Below, piece after piece: positions 19,282 to 29,411 of a DNA stretch of 64,000 bases. Position numbers and translations under genes: made by a program. The stretch lies in contig JADJAD010000008.1 in NCBI GenBank assembly GCA_016704465.1, positions 62,001-126,000 of the forward strand. The letters run 5' to 3'. Within the stretch, counting starts at the first letter, position 1. The number at the start of each line of letters is the position of its first letter. Source of the DNA: Gemmatimonadota bacterium. GTDB taxonomy: Bacteria; Gemmatimonadota; Gemmatimonadetes; Gemmatimonadales; Gemmatimonadaceae. The notes under the pieces were generated by a model. That model made no database searches and was not told the DNA's origin. It was given only the letters and a program-made list of their open reading frames with translations.

Positions 19282-19788
19282 ATGCCGAAGTCGAGACGTT
19301 CCGCCGCGATAACTGGCGACCAAGCCGCCATTGCGACCCCCCGCACCCAGGCCGATCGGATGTTTCGCGCGGCGCAGGAGTGCGTGCGTCAGCGTCAGCG
19401 GTACGCAGGACTCGTGGCGCGGGCCGCAGACGAGGAAGAACAGCAGGGCGCCCTGCGCATCGCCTGCATTTGCGATGAAGTCCTCGCAGCCAGCGCGGCC
19501 TCATACGAGCAGATCGCCGCGAACGCCTCGTCCCACCGGGAAGAGGAGTGGTGGCACAAGGCGAATTCGCTCTGGCACGTGGCCCGTGAGTATCACCGCC
19601 GGCATCAGGGATGCGACCAGGACAGCCGCAAGTTCAGTACGCACTCGCCGGCCAGGCTGGCCGAACTGACGATGGAGTACGATCTCGAGGCGTCGGCGCT
19701 GCTGGCGCTGCTGCACGCCTTGACCGCGTATCGCAAGGTGGTGCCCGAGGCCGAGTACGAGGGAAGCGGGGCGTCGCGCGTCGCCTGA
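19282..19788 (+). CDS. Helical hypothetical protein
   Basis: A 168-residue soluble protein I do not recognise. It is almost wholly helical, charged and rich in Ala and Glu, with three cysteines (in AAQECVRQR, CICDEV and HQGCDQD) and a Trp-rich patch EEEWWHKANSLWHVAREYHRRHQ. The layout suggests a small helical bundle. A GTG at 19243 is an alternative start. The short AT-richer stretch before it (TTAAACT near 19245) may be a -10 element. Neighbours give no functional clue. Confidence 0.6.
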   Translation: MPKSRRSAAITGDQAAIATPRTQADRMFRAAQECVRQRQRYAGLVARAADEEEQQGALRIACICDEVLAASAASYEQIAANASSHREEEWWHKANSLWHVAREYHRRHQGCDQDSRKFSTHSPARLAELTMEYDLEASALLALLHALTAYRKVVPEAEYEGSGASRVA

Positions 19789-19922
19789 GTCCCAAAGCGT
19801 CGCCACGCTGAGCGTCGCCCGAGGGGGCGGCGGCCACGGCGGTCGCTCGATACCACGGCAGGGAGTCCGTCGGAACGCCGCGTAGGCCACGGCAGTTCGT
19901 CCTGTGAGTCAACCCAGGGCAC

Positions 19923-20408
19923 ATGCCGACGCATCTCTTGAAGGTCTCCCTCCAGCTGCCACTCCCGATCGAGCAGGTCTTCCCCTTTTTCTCGCAGGCG
20001 GAGAACCTGGCCAGGATCACGCCCCCTGAACTGGGCTTTGTGATACGGACGCCAGTCCCGGTGGAGATGCGGCAGGGGGCAATCATCGACTATTCGATTC
20101 GCCTGTACGGCGTGCCAATGGGGTGGCGCTCGCTGATCTCGACGTGGAATCCTCCGCACGAGTTCGTCGACGAACAGCTCAAGGGGCCATACGCTATCTG
20201 GCACCATACGCATCGCTTTCGGCCCGACGGCACGGGCGGGACGATCATCGACGACGAGGTGCGATACCGGCTCCCGTTCTCTCCCGTGGGAGACGTCGCG
20301 CTGCCGATCGTGAAGCGGCAGCTCGCACGGATCTTCTCCTACCGCACAGAGGCTGTGCGGCGCATCCTGCTTCCGACGGCGACCGGGTCGGCTGGAGCCG
20401 TCGCCTAA
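19923..20408 (+). CDS. SRPBCC (START-like) family protein
   Basis: A 161-residue ligand-binding-fold protein. The start LKVSLQLPLPIEQVFPFFSQAENLARITPPELGF, the middle GVPMGWRSLISTWNPPHEFVDEQLKGPYAIWHHTHRF and the final long helix IVKRQLARIFSYRTEAVRRIL are typical of the polyketide-cyclase-like SRPBCC group often seen beside sugar epimerases. It likely binds a hydrophobic ligand in the cytoplasm; ligand unknown. The stop codon lies inside one copy of the over-represented octamer (GCCTAACG, 20403-20410). Confidence 0.85.
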   Translation: MPTHLLKVSLQLPLPIEQVFPFFSQAENLARITPPELGFVIRTPVPVEMRQGAIIDYSIRLYGVPMGWRSLISTWNPPHEFVDEQLKGPYAIWHHTHRFRPDGTGGTIIDDEVRYRLPFSPVGDVALPIVKRQLARIFSYRTEAVRRILLPTATGSAGAVA

Positions 20409-20706
20409 CGCAGGGCGGTCGAGCGGCGATCGGTACACCGCGTTAACGCGGCCGGTTCGCCGCCGTCTGACGGCTGATGCCCGCATCGGCGCCGCGCGGG
20501 CGATCGCGCTGGCCGGCGACGATTCGTCCCTGAGGCGCTGACGGCGGGTGGTCCATGTGGCACGTTGAAGGAGATACGTCGGTGCCGTGGGCCTCGGGTC
20601 GCCCGGCGTGAGGCGCTGGTGTCCCAGCGCACGACCGGGGACGTTCGTACGTACTCGGTGCAGGGGGCTTTGCGAGCACAACCGCCCATGGCGAGGGGGA
20701 GCGGGC

Positions 20707-22997
20707 TTGGATCGACTGGTCGAGCTGCTGTTCAAGTATCGCCCGGCCGCGTTTTCGCGCGGGTCGCTGGCATTTGCGTCGCCGATTCCCGTCTGGGTGC
20801 TGGCGGTTCTCGCGGTGGGGGGAATCGCGCTGACGGCGTGGACGTACGCCCGTCACGCCGGTCCGCTGGCGCGCGGAACGCGCATCACCCTGTCGATCCT
20901 GCGCGCGGTGGCCATTGCCGCCGTCGTCATTGCGCTGGCCCGACCCGTGCTCGTGATCAGCACGTCGATCGTGCAGCGGAATGTGGTCGCCGTCGTCGTG
21001 GACGATTCGCGCAGCATGGCGGTGCGCGATACCGACGATGGCACGCGCGGTGATGTGGTCGCGCGCCTGGCTGGTGGACCCGACTCGGCGCTGCTCAAGG
21101 CGCTGGCGGAGCGCTACCAGCTGCGGGTCTTCCGACTCGGCGGGGGAGGCCGACTGAGCGACGCGTCGGGGATCCGCTACGACGGGCCGCGCACGCGCTT
21201 GGCGTCGTCGCTGCTGCGGATCGAGGATGACCTGGCCGGGGTTCCCACCGCCGGGGTCGTCCTCCTGAGCGACGGGGCGGACAACTCCGGGGCAACCGGC
21301 GACGAAGCGTCGATGTCCGACCAGCTGCTGTCGCTGCGCGCGCGCCAGATCCCCGTGTATACGGTCGGCATCGGGCGCGAACGCTTCGAGCGGGACCTCG
21401 AGGTTGCGCGTGTCGAGGCCCCGCGCACGCTGCTGCGCGACGCCTCGCTGCTGGTCCAGGTCGTCCTCGTGCAGCGTGGGTACGGCGGGACCCGGGTCCC
21501 GATCGTGGTCGAGGACTCCGGTCGGATCGTGGGGACGGCGACGGCGGTTCTCCCGCGCGATGGCGAGGCCGTGTCGGTGTCCATCCGGGTCCCCGCCACC
21601 GAGGTTGGGGCGCGACTGCTCGAGGTGAAGGTGCCGCCGCAGCCGGGGGAGATGATCGCCGAGAACAATTCGCGCACGACGCTGGTGGTGGTGCGCGACC
21701 GTCGGGAGAAGATCCTGTACATGGAAGGCGAGCCGCGCTTCGAGCTCAAGTTCCTGCGCCGGGCAGTCGAGGCAGACGGCAACGTCCAGGTGGTCACCTT
21801 GTTGCGGTCGTCGAAGGACAAGTTCCTGCGCCTCGGCGTGGACGACTCGCTCGAGCTGGCGGCCGGCTTCCCGCGCACCCGCGAGGAGCTGTTCGCCTAC
21901 CGGGCCGTGGTGCTGGGGAGCGTGGAGGCGGCGTTCTTCACGGCAGAACAGCTGCGTATGCTGGGCGATTTTGTGAGCGAGCGCGGCGGCGGGCTGCTGG
22001 TGCTGGGCGGACGGGACGCGCTGGGCGAAGGAGGGTACGGCGGGACGGCGGTGAGCGATGCGCTCCCGCTTGAGCTGCAAGGGGTCGTTGGTGAGCGCGC
22101 CCCCCTGATGACGCTTCGGGCCACGCCGACCGCGGCCGGTGGCGCACACCCGGCGTTGCAGCTCTCGGCGAGTGACAGCCTCTCCCGGGCCAGGTGGGCC
22201 ACGCTCCCTCCGCTCACCGCGGTGAACCGGCTCGGGCGCTCGAAGCCCGGAGCGACCGTGCTGCTCGACGGCGTGGGCGAGGATGGCGTCACGTCCCGGC
22301 CGCTGCTGGCGTACCAGCGCTACGGTCGGGGGAAGGCCATCGTCTTCGGGGCACAGGATTCGTGGCTCTGGCAGATGGAAGCGTCGATCCCGGTGGATGA
22401 CCAGACGCATGAGACGTTCTGGCGCCAGATGCTGCGCTGGCTGGTCAGCGACGCCCCCGACCGGGTGGAGACGCTCGTCGCCGAGGAGAGCGGACCGGGC
22501 GAGGGCATCACCTTGCGCGCGGCGGTGAGCGACTCGGCCTTCCTGCGGGCGAATGGGGCCACGGTGCAGGGGACCGTGACGACCCCCGCCGGTGTCTCAC
22601 AGCCAGTGGCGCTGGAATGGTCGGTGGAGCGGGATGGCGAGTATCGCACCACGTACGTGCCCGATGGCCTCGAGTGCACGAGGTGCGGCTGCGCTCGATC
22701 GTCGGGCGGGACACGGTGCAGGGCGAACCGGGATACGTGCGGGTAGCGCCCTCCACGAGCGAGTACTTCGGGGCCGAGCTTCGGCCGGCGTTGCTGCGGC
22801 AGGTGGCCGAGGAAACCGGTGGACGCTACTACCCGGCGGCACGCGCGCTGGATGTGGCAGAGGACATGGTCTACAGCCCGAGCGGAGCGACGGTCGTGGA
22901 GCGGCAGGACTTGTGGGACATGCCGGCGCTGCTGGTGGTGCTGCTCGCCGCGTTAGGCGCGGAGTGGACGCTGCGTCGACGTCGGGGGGTGGCATGA
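20707..22997 (+). CDS. VWA / GATase-like membrane protein (frameshifted)
   Basis: About 763 residues after repair. Two N-terminal membrane helices (IPVWVLAVLAVGGIALTAW, ILRAVAIAAVVIALA), a VWA-like domain with MIDAS DDSRSM, a beta domain, a class I amidotransferase-like domain without an evident catalytic triad (GDFVSERGGGLLVLGGRDALGEGGY) and a C-terminal helix (MPALLVVLLAALGAEW). The best start is TTG 20707, spaced after GAGGGGG. The frame breaks at CC 22668-22669; one added C restores DGPRVHEVRLRS. It opens an eight-gene operon and overlaps the next ATG. Probably an inner-membrane scaffold with a large periplasmic part. Confidence 0.8.
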
Positions 22998-24025
22998 TGA
23001 GGATGCGACCGGCGAGGAAATGGTACAGCACCCTGGGGGCGGGGGTGGTAGCGTTGTGCTTGGGGGGGGGCCCCAGCGCCCTGCTCGCACAAGACTCGCC
23101 GCCACGCACGGCCTTCGTCATCGTCGCTGGCGTCGGCGGCGAGCCGCGCCTGCGCGAGGCCTTCCACGGCTGGGCGGTCGCCGTCGCCCAGGCGGCGACC
23201 ACGCGGTTCGGTGTCCCCGACTCGCTCGTCGTCCTGCTCGCCGAGGATTCCTCGCGTGCCCGTGTGCAGGGGCGCTCGACGCGGGAAAACGTCATGCGCC
23301 ACATCGCACGGCTGGCCGGAAGCTCGAGGGCCGGCGACCGCCTCGTCATCCTGCTCTTCGGCCACGGTAGCACCCAGGGGACCGACTCCCGATTCAATGT
23401 GCCCGGCCCCGATCTCACCCCCGAGGACTTCCGGACGGTGCTCGCGCCAGCGCGCGAAGTGTCGGTGATCTTCGTCAACACGACCAGTGCGAGTGGCGAC
23501 TTCGTGAAGGTGCTGGCAGGCCCGAATCGCACGATCATCACCGCCACCCGCTCGGGACGTGAGCAGAACGAGACGCTGTTCCCCGGACACTTCGTCGCCG
23601 CGCTCACCACCGATTCTGCCGATGCCGACAAGGATGGGCGGGTGAACCTGCTGGAGGCGTTCACCTACGCGCGTCGCGAGGTGGAGCGCGTCTTTGCGCA
23701 GGACAATCGCATCGTGACCGAACACGCGCTGCTCGACGACGACGGCGACGGCGTGGGACACAGCGACGCGAGTGAAAAGGGGCCGGACGGCCTGCGCGCC
23801 CGAGCAGCCTTCCTCGAACCGGCCGGTGGCGCCGCGGTCGCTGCCGATCCACGCGCCGCAGAGCTCCTCGCGGCACGACGGGCCGTCGAGGGGCGAATCG
23901 AGGCGCTCCGTGCGCGACGTGGGTCCCTGACCGAAGACGCCTATCAGCGCGCGCTCGAACCGCTCATGGTGGAGCTGGCCGAAGCCACGCGGGCCCTGCG
24001 CGCGCTGGAGGGCAAGAAGCCATGA
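22994..24025 (+). CDS. Exported caspase-like protein lacking the catalytic cysteine
   Basis: A 343-residue protein with a signal peptide (VVALCLGGGPSALLAQ) and a caspase/legumain-like Rossmann domain: TAFVIVAGVGGEPRL, the His-containing VILLFGHGSTQG and the strand VSVIFVNTTSASGDF, where clan CD peptidases carry their nucleophile cysteine. Here Thr/Ser occupy that place, so it may be a pseudo-protease or binding protein. A DADKDGRVNLLEAF loop resembles a calcium-binding EF loop, and the C-terminus is a coiled coil. ATG overlaps the previous stop, and its own stop overlaps the TPR gene start, so it belongs to the operon. Confidence 0.75.
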   Translation: MMRMRPARKWYSTLGAGVVALCLGGGPSALLAQDSPPRTAFVIVAGVGGEPRLREAFHGWAVAVAQAATTRFGVPDSLVVLLAEDSSRARVQGRSTRENVMRHIARLAGSSRAGDRLVILLFGHGSTQGTDSRFNVPGPDLTPEDFRTVLAPAREVSVIFVNTTSASGDFVKVLAGPNRTIITATRSGREQNETLFPGHFVAALTTDSADADKDGRVNLLEAFTYARREVERVFAQDNRIVTEHALLDDDGDGVGHSDASEKGPDGLRARAAFLEPAGGAAVAADPRAAELLAARRAVEGRIEALRARRGSLTEDAYQRALEPLMVELAEATRALRALEGKKP

Positions 24026-26637
24026 CGCGGCTCCTCCGTCTCGCGCTGTCGCTGGCCGCGGCCCTCGTGCCGCCCGTGGCCTGCGCGCAGGAATCCGATC
24101 CGGTGCAGCTGACCGTGCGAGCGGTGGCCGCGCGGCAAACGGGACAGTACGACGAGGCGATCACGCTGGCGCGCCGGGCCGTCGAACGCGACAGTGCCCA
24201 CGCCGATGCGGCGCGCGTGCTGGTGCGCGCCCTCGCCGATGTGGGACGGTACGACGAGGCCACGGCTGCGGCCGAACGCTATCGTGCGTCGACGCAGGGG
24301 GCGACGGACCTCGACGTCCTGCTGGGCGACGCGTTTCGCGCTCGCGGGCTCGCGGGGGCGGCGCGCGAGGCGTATCGGCGCGGCCTGGCCGGTCGCGACT
24401 CGCTCACGGCCCGCTTGCAGCTGGCGACGCTCCTGCTCGAGGGCGGGTCTCGCGACGAGGCCATGCGCGCCTTCGACGGCTTCATCGACGTGTACCGCAC
24501 CCATCGGTCTCGCCTCACCGCCGACGAACTGCGCGTAGTCGCGGTCGCCTGCCGCTACCTCGGCCGGGACAACCCGCAGCTCTACAAGGATGCGCTGCGC
24601 GTCTACGATGAGGCCATCGCGCGAGACTCCACCAACCTCGACACGCGAACGGAGCTGGGCCTGCTCTTCCTCGAGAAGTACAACGGGACGGACGCGCGGG
24701 CGATGCTCGAAGGGGTCCTGGCGGCCAACCCTCGGCATCCGCGCGCCCTGCTGGGCATGGCCCGGGTCACCGCGTTCGGCGGGCGGGGCGATGCGTCGCC
24801 CCTCGTGCGGCAGGCGCTCGACGTGAACCCGAGCGATCCCGAGCTCCGGGCCCAGGCGGCGCTCCTGCTCATCGACGTCGAGCGCTACGATGAGGCGGCG
24901 GCCGAGGCCATTCGGGGTCTGGCCGCCGATACCGGGGCGGCGGCGCCGCTCACGGCGCTCGCGGCAGCACGGTTTCTCTCCGGCGACACCGCGAACTTCG
25001 AGCGGGCGCTGCAGCGCGCGCACGCGCGGCTCCCCGGCTCGGCCGACGCCGAGGTGATCCTCGCCGACGTCGCGGCCCGTAACCGGCTGTACCGCGAAGC
25101 CACGGCGTTCGCGGCGCAGGGGGTCGCGCGCGACCCGAAGGCCGCGCGCGCACTCGCGCTGCTAGGCGTGAACCAGCTGCGACTCGGGGCGATCGCCGAG
25201 GGGAAGGAGAGCCTCGTGCGCTCCTTCGCCCTCGACCCGTACGACCCATGGTCGAAGAACACGCTCGACCTGCTCGACACCTTCGACGACTACGTCGAGC
25301 TCCGCACACCCCGCTTCGTGATCGTGGCGGAGCGCAAGGACGCGCCACTGCTCTCGCTGTATGTGGGCCCGCTGGCCGAAGCGGCATTCGACTCGCTCGC
25401 CGCGCGCTACGGCTACCGCCCGACGGAGCCGGTGCGCGTGGAGCTGTTCCGCTCCAACGCGGACTTCTCGGTCCGCACGGTGGGGCTGGTCGGTCTCGGG
25501 GCGCTCGGCGTCAGTTTCGGCCCGGTCGTGGCCATGGATTCGCCGGCGGCGCGCACCATCGGCGAGTTCAACTGGGGCTCGACCCTGTGGCACGAGCTGG
25601 CGCACACGTTCACGTTAGGCGCGACCGCCAACCGCATCCCGCGCTGGCTCTCCGAGGGGCTGTCGGTCCTCGAGGAGCGGCGTGCCCGGCCGTCGTGGGG
25701 GGCGGATGTCTCACCCGAGTTCCTCGCCGCCTATGCGGGAGGGATGCTCGTCCCTCCCTCGCGCATGAACGACGGCTTCATGCGCCCGCGCTTTCCGCAG
25801 GAAGTGATCCTGTCCTACTATCAGGGGTCGCTCATCGCCGAGTGGATCGAGCAGCTGCGCGGGATGGACGGGATCCGTGCCATGCTGGCCGGCTATCGCG
25901 GTGGGGCCGGCACGACGCAGGTGGTGCGTGACGTGCTCGGGATGGACCTCGCCCAGCTCGACACGCGCTTCGATGCCTACGTCCGGAGCCGGTTCGCCCG
26001 CGAGCTGGGGGCGGTGACGATCGACACGGCCGGGGCGCGCACGCAGGGCATTCGGTGGAACGGAACGTTCGCCGATGCCATGCGCGAGGCGACGCGCATG
26101 GCCGAAGGGCAGCAGTGGGATGCGGCGGTGCGCGAACTGGAGAAGGCCAAGGCGCTGCTCCCCTCGTATGCGGGCGAGGACAGTCCGTATCGCACGCTCG
26201 CCCGCATTCACCTGGTGCGCGGCGATACCACGGCGGCGCTTCGTGAGCTGCAGGCCATGACCGCGCGCAGCGAGGTGGCGTACGCGGCCAACATCCAACT
26301 CGAGGCGTTGGCGGCGATGCGCGGTGACACGGCGCTCGCGCTGGCGGCGCTGGAGCGCGCGCTCTACATCTCCCCGTTCGACCTCGCGGTGCACCAGCGG
26401 CTGGCGGCGTATGCCTCGAGCCGCGGGCAGCATGCCGTGGCGGTGCGGGAGCGGCAGGCGGTGCTCACGCTCGACCCCAGCGACCGGGTGGAGGCGATGT
26501 ACCAACTGGCGCTGGCGCATGCCACGGCGGGTGACGTGGCGGCGGCGCGGCGCGAAGTGCTGCGCACGCTCGACCTTGCGCCAAACTTCGAGAAGGCGCA
26601 GGCGCTCCTACTTTCGCTGCAGGAGAAACGACCATGA
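24022..26637 (+). CDS. Exported TPR protein with gluzincin-type metallopeptidase domain
   Basis: An 871-residue periplasmic protein. After a signal peptide (LALSLAAALVPPVACAQ) come TPR repeats to about residue 420, then a peptidase MA-like domain with HELAH in STLWHELAHTFTLG near residue 530 and a downstream Glu in RWLSEGLSVLEERR, giving an HExxH plus E zinc site. More TPR repeats follow (residues 680-870). The TPR arms could present substrates to the peptidase. It overlaps both neighbours by four bases (ATGA), so its production is coupled to the caspase-like and DUF4159 proteins. Confidence 0.85.
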   Translation: MTRLLRLALSLAAALVPPVACAQESDPVQLTVRAVAARQTGQYDEAITLARRAVERDSAHADAARVLVRALADVGRYDEATAAAERYRASTQGATDLDVLLGDAFRARGLAGAAREAYRRGLAGRDSLTARLQLATLLLEGGSRDEAMRAFDGFIDVYRTHRSRLTADELRVVAVACRYLGRDNPQLYKDALRVYDEAIARDSTNLDTRTELGLLFLEKYNGTDARAMLEGVLAANPRHPRALLGMARVTAFGGRGDASPLVRQALDVNPSDPELRAQAALLLIDVERYDEAAAEAIRGLAADTGAAAPLTALAAARFLSGDTANFERALQRAHARLPGSADAEVILADVAARNRLYREATAFAAQGVARDPKAARALALLGVNQLRLGAIAEGKESLVRSFALDPYDPWSKNTLDLLDTFDDYVELRTPRFVIVAERKDAPLLSLYVGPLAEAAFDSLAARYGYRPTEPVRVELFRSNADFSVRTVGLVGLGALGVSFGPVVAMDSPAARTIGEFNWGSTLWHELAHTFTLGATANRIPRWLSEGLSVLEERRARPSWGADVSPEFLAAYAGGMLVPPSRMNDGFMRPRFPQEVILSYYQGSLIAEWIEQLRGMDGIRAMLAGYRGGAGTTQVVRDVLGMDLAQLDTRFDAYVRSRFARELGAVTIDTAGARTQGIRWNGTFADAMREATRMAEGQQWDAAVRELEKAKALLPSYAGEDSPYRTLARIHLVRGDTTAALRELQAMTARSEVAYAANIQLEALAAMRGDTALALAALERALYISPFDLAVHQRLAAYASSRGQHAVAVRERQAVLTLDPSDRVEAMYQLALAHATAGDVAAARREVLRTLDLAPNFEKAQALLLSLQEKRP

Positions 26638-27389
26638 GCCGGCGAACGCGATGGGGGGTGCTCCTCCTGCTGCTCATTCCACTGGCCACCGCGGCGGCCC
26701 AGGGGTTTCGCGGCCGGCGTCGCGCCCCGGGGAACGACCCGAACCCGAACGTGGCGTACGACGGGCGGCTGACCTTCGTGCGCGTGAAGTTCGAGCCGTT
26801 AGGCGGCGGATGGGACCTGAAGTGGGACCACGACTATCCGCGCGCCGAAACGCACTTCATGAAGATCCTCGATGAGCTCACGTCGGTGAAGCCGTACCTC
26901 GACGGGAGCAACATCCTGGCCTTCGACGACCCGGACCTCTTCCGGTATCCGGTCGCCTACGTCTCCGAACCCGGGTTCTGGACGCTGAACGAACAGGAAC
27001 TCGCCGGCGTGCAGGCCTACGTGCACAAGGGCGGCTTCCTCATCTTCGACGACTTCTCGGACCGCCACTGGTACAACTTCGAGCGCCGCTGGCAGCAGGC
27101 GTTCCCTGGGCTCACCCCGGTACGCCTCGACCAGTCGCACCCGATCTTCGACTCGTTCTTCCGCATCGAGTCGCTGGACATGCAGCATCCCAACACCGGT
27201 ACGCAGGCGGAGTTCTGGGGGGCGTACGAGGACAACGACCCCAGCAAGCGCCTGGTGATGATCGCCAACTACAACAACGACATCGGCGATTACATGGAGT
27301 GGTCCGACGAGGGCTTCCTCCCCATCTCGCTCACCAATGAGGCGTACAAGCTGGCCGTGAACTACGTCCTGTACGCCATGACGCACTGA
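26634..27389 (+). CDS. DUF4159 exported protein
   Basis: A 251-residue protein with a signal peptide (GVLLLLLIPLATAAAQG) and the DUF4159 domain: LTFVRVKFEP, WDHDYPRAETHFMKILDELTSV, DDPDLFRYPVAYVSEPGFWTLNEQE, VHKGGFLIFDDF and NDIGDYMEWSDEGF. DUF4159 has a GATase-like Rossmann appearance and is known beside MoxR and BatA genes, but no activity is established. It starts inside the end of the TPR-peptidase gene and is followed after 12 bases by the MoxR ATPase. Confidence 0.88.
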   Translation: MSRRTRWGVLLLLLIPLATAAAQGFRGRRRAPGNDPNPNVAYDGRLTFVRVKFEPLGGGWDLKWDHDYPRAETHFMKILDELTSVKPYLDGSNILAFDDPDLFRYPVAYVSEPGFWTLNEQELAGVQAYVHKGGFLIFDDFSDRHWYNFERRWQQAFPGLTPVRLDQSHPIFDSFFRIESLDMQHPNTGTQAEFWGAYEDNDPSKRLVMIANYNNDIGDYMEWSDEGFLPISLTNEAYKLAVNYVLYAMTH

Positions 27390-27401
27390 CCCAGGAGACT
27401 T

Positions 27402-28439
<1,038 letters not shown>

Positions 28440-28442
28440 GCC

Positions 28443-29411
28443 ATGTCGCGTCCAGACGCCCCGCCACCGCCGCCACCGTCCATGCCGTCGCCGAAGCGCG
28501 CCGCGGCGGACGAGGCACTTCCCGGGATCCGCTTCATCGATCCCGCGGCGCTGGCGCGCATCGGCAACCTGGAGTTGGTGGCGCGCTGGGTCGTGGAAGG
28601 GTTCATCTCCGGATTGCACCGCTCGCCGCACTTCGGCTTCTCGACCGACTTCGCCGAGCATCGGCAGTACATGCCGGGCGACGACATCCGCCACATCGAC
28701 TGGCGGGTGTATGCCCGCACGGAGCGATACTACCTCAAGACGTACGAGGCGGATACCAACACCAACTTCATGGTGCTGCTCGACGTCTCCGGCTCCATGG
28801 GATACGGATCGGGCGCGCTGACGAAGCTGGCCTACGCCAAGTACCTCGCCGCCTCGCTGACCTACTTCTCCCACCGCCAGCGTGACCGCGTGGGGTTCGC
28901 GTCGTTCGACGACGACATCATCGAATACGTGCCGCCGTCGGCCAAGCACCTGCAGCAGGTGCTGTACGGCATCGACCGTGCGGTCCCGCTGGGCAAGGGG
29001 GCGCTCGCGCGCCCGATGGCCAAGATCGCCGAGAGCCAGCGGCGGCGTGGCTTCATGCTCGTGCTCTCCGACCTGTACGAGGATCCCGACCGCGTCATCG
29101 CCGCCCTCGGCCCGCTGCGCGATGCCCGGCACGACGTGGTCGTCATGCAGCTGCTCGACCCGATGGAACTCAGCTTCGACTTTCCCGACGCCGCCACCTT
29201 CGAGGACGCCGAGAGCGGCCTGCGCCTCCCGGTCGTCCCGTCGCGGGTGCGAACCGACTACCAGCGGCAGGTGGCCGAGCACGTCGCCACCATGCAGCGC
29301 CGGCTGGGCGATCATCGCATCGACTACATGTTCGTCGACACGTCCCAGCCGCTCGATGCGCTGCTCTTCTCCTACCTGATGCGGCGCGAGCAGCTGCGCA
29401 CGGTGAAGTGA
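28443..29411 (+). CDS. DUF58 (VWA-like) protein, MoxR partner
   Basis: A 322-residue soluble protein. The DUF58 signature GDDIRHIDWRVYARTERYYLKTYE is followed by a VWA-like fold with an intact MIDAS DVSGS and a hydrophobic core. The proline-rich N-terminus is variable. DUF58 proteins are the usual VWA partner of MoxR ATPases. The ATG lies three bases after the MoxR stop, and its TGA overlaps the next ATG, so translation is coupled across MoxR-DUF58-BatA. Confidence 0.92.
   Translation: MSRPDAPPPPPPSMPSPKRAAADEALPGIRFIDPAALARIGNLELVARWVVEGFISGLHRSPHFGFSTDFAEHRQYMPGDDIRHIDWRVYARTERYYLKTYEADTNTNFMVLLDVSGSMGYGSGALTKLAYAKYLAASLTYFSHRQRDRVGFASFDDDIIEYVPPSAKHLQQVLYGIDRAVPLGKGALARPMAKIAESQRRRGFMLVLSDLYEDPDRVIAALGPLRDARHDVVVMQLLDPMELSFDFPDAATFEDAESGLRLPVVPSRVRTDYQRQVAEHVATMQRRLGDHRIDYMFVDTSQPLDALLFSYLMRREQLRTVK

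Noticed and set aside
20443..22410. Minus-strand 655-codon open frame opposite the VWA gene
   Set aside because: His/Arg/Pro-rich shadow translation with no domain; the opposite strand has clear VWA and membrane segments.
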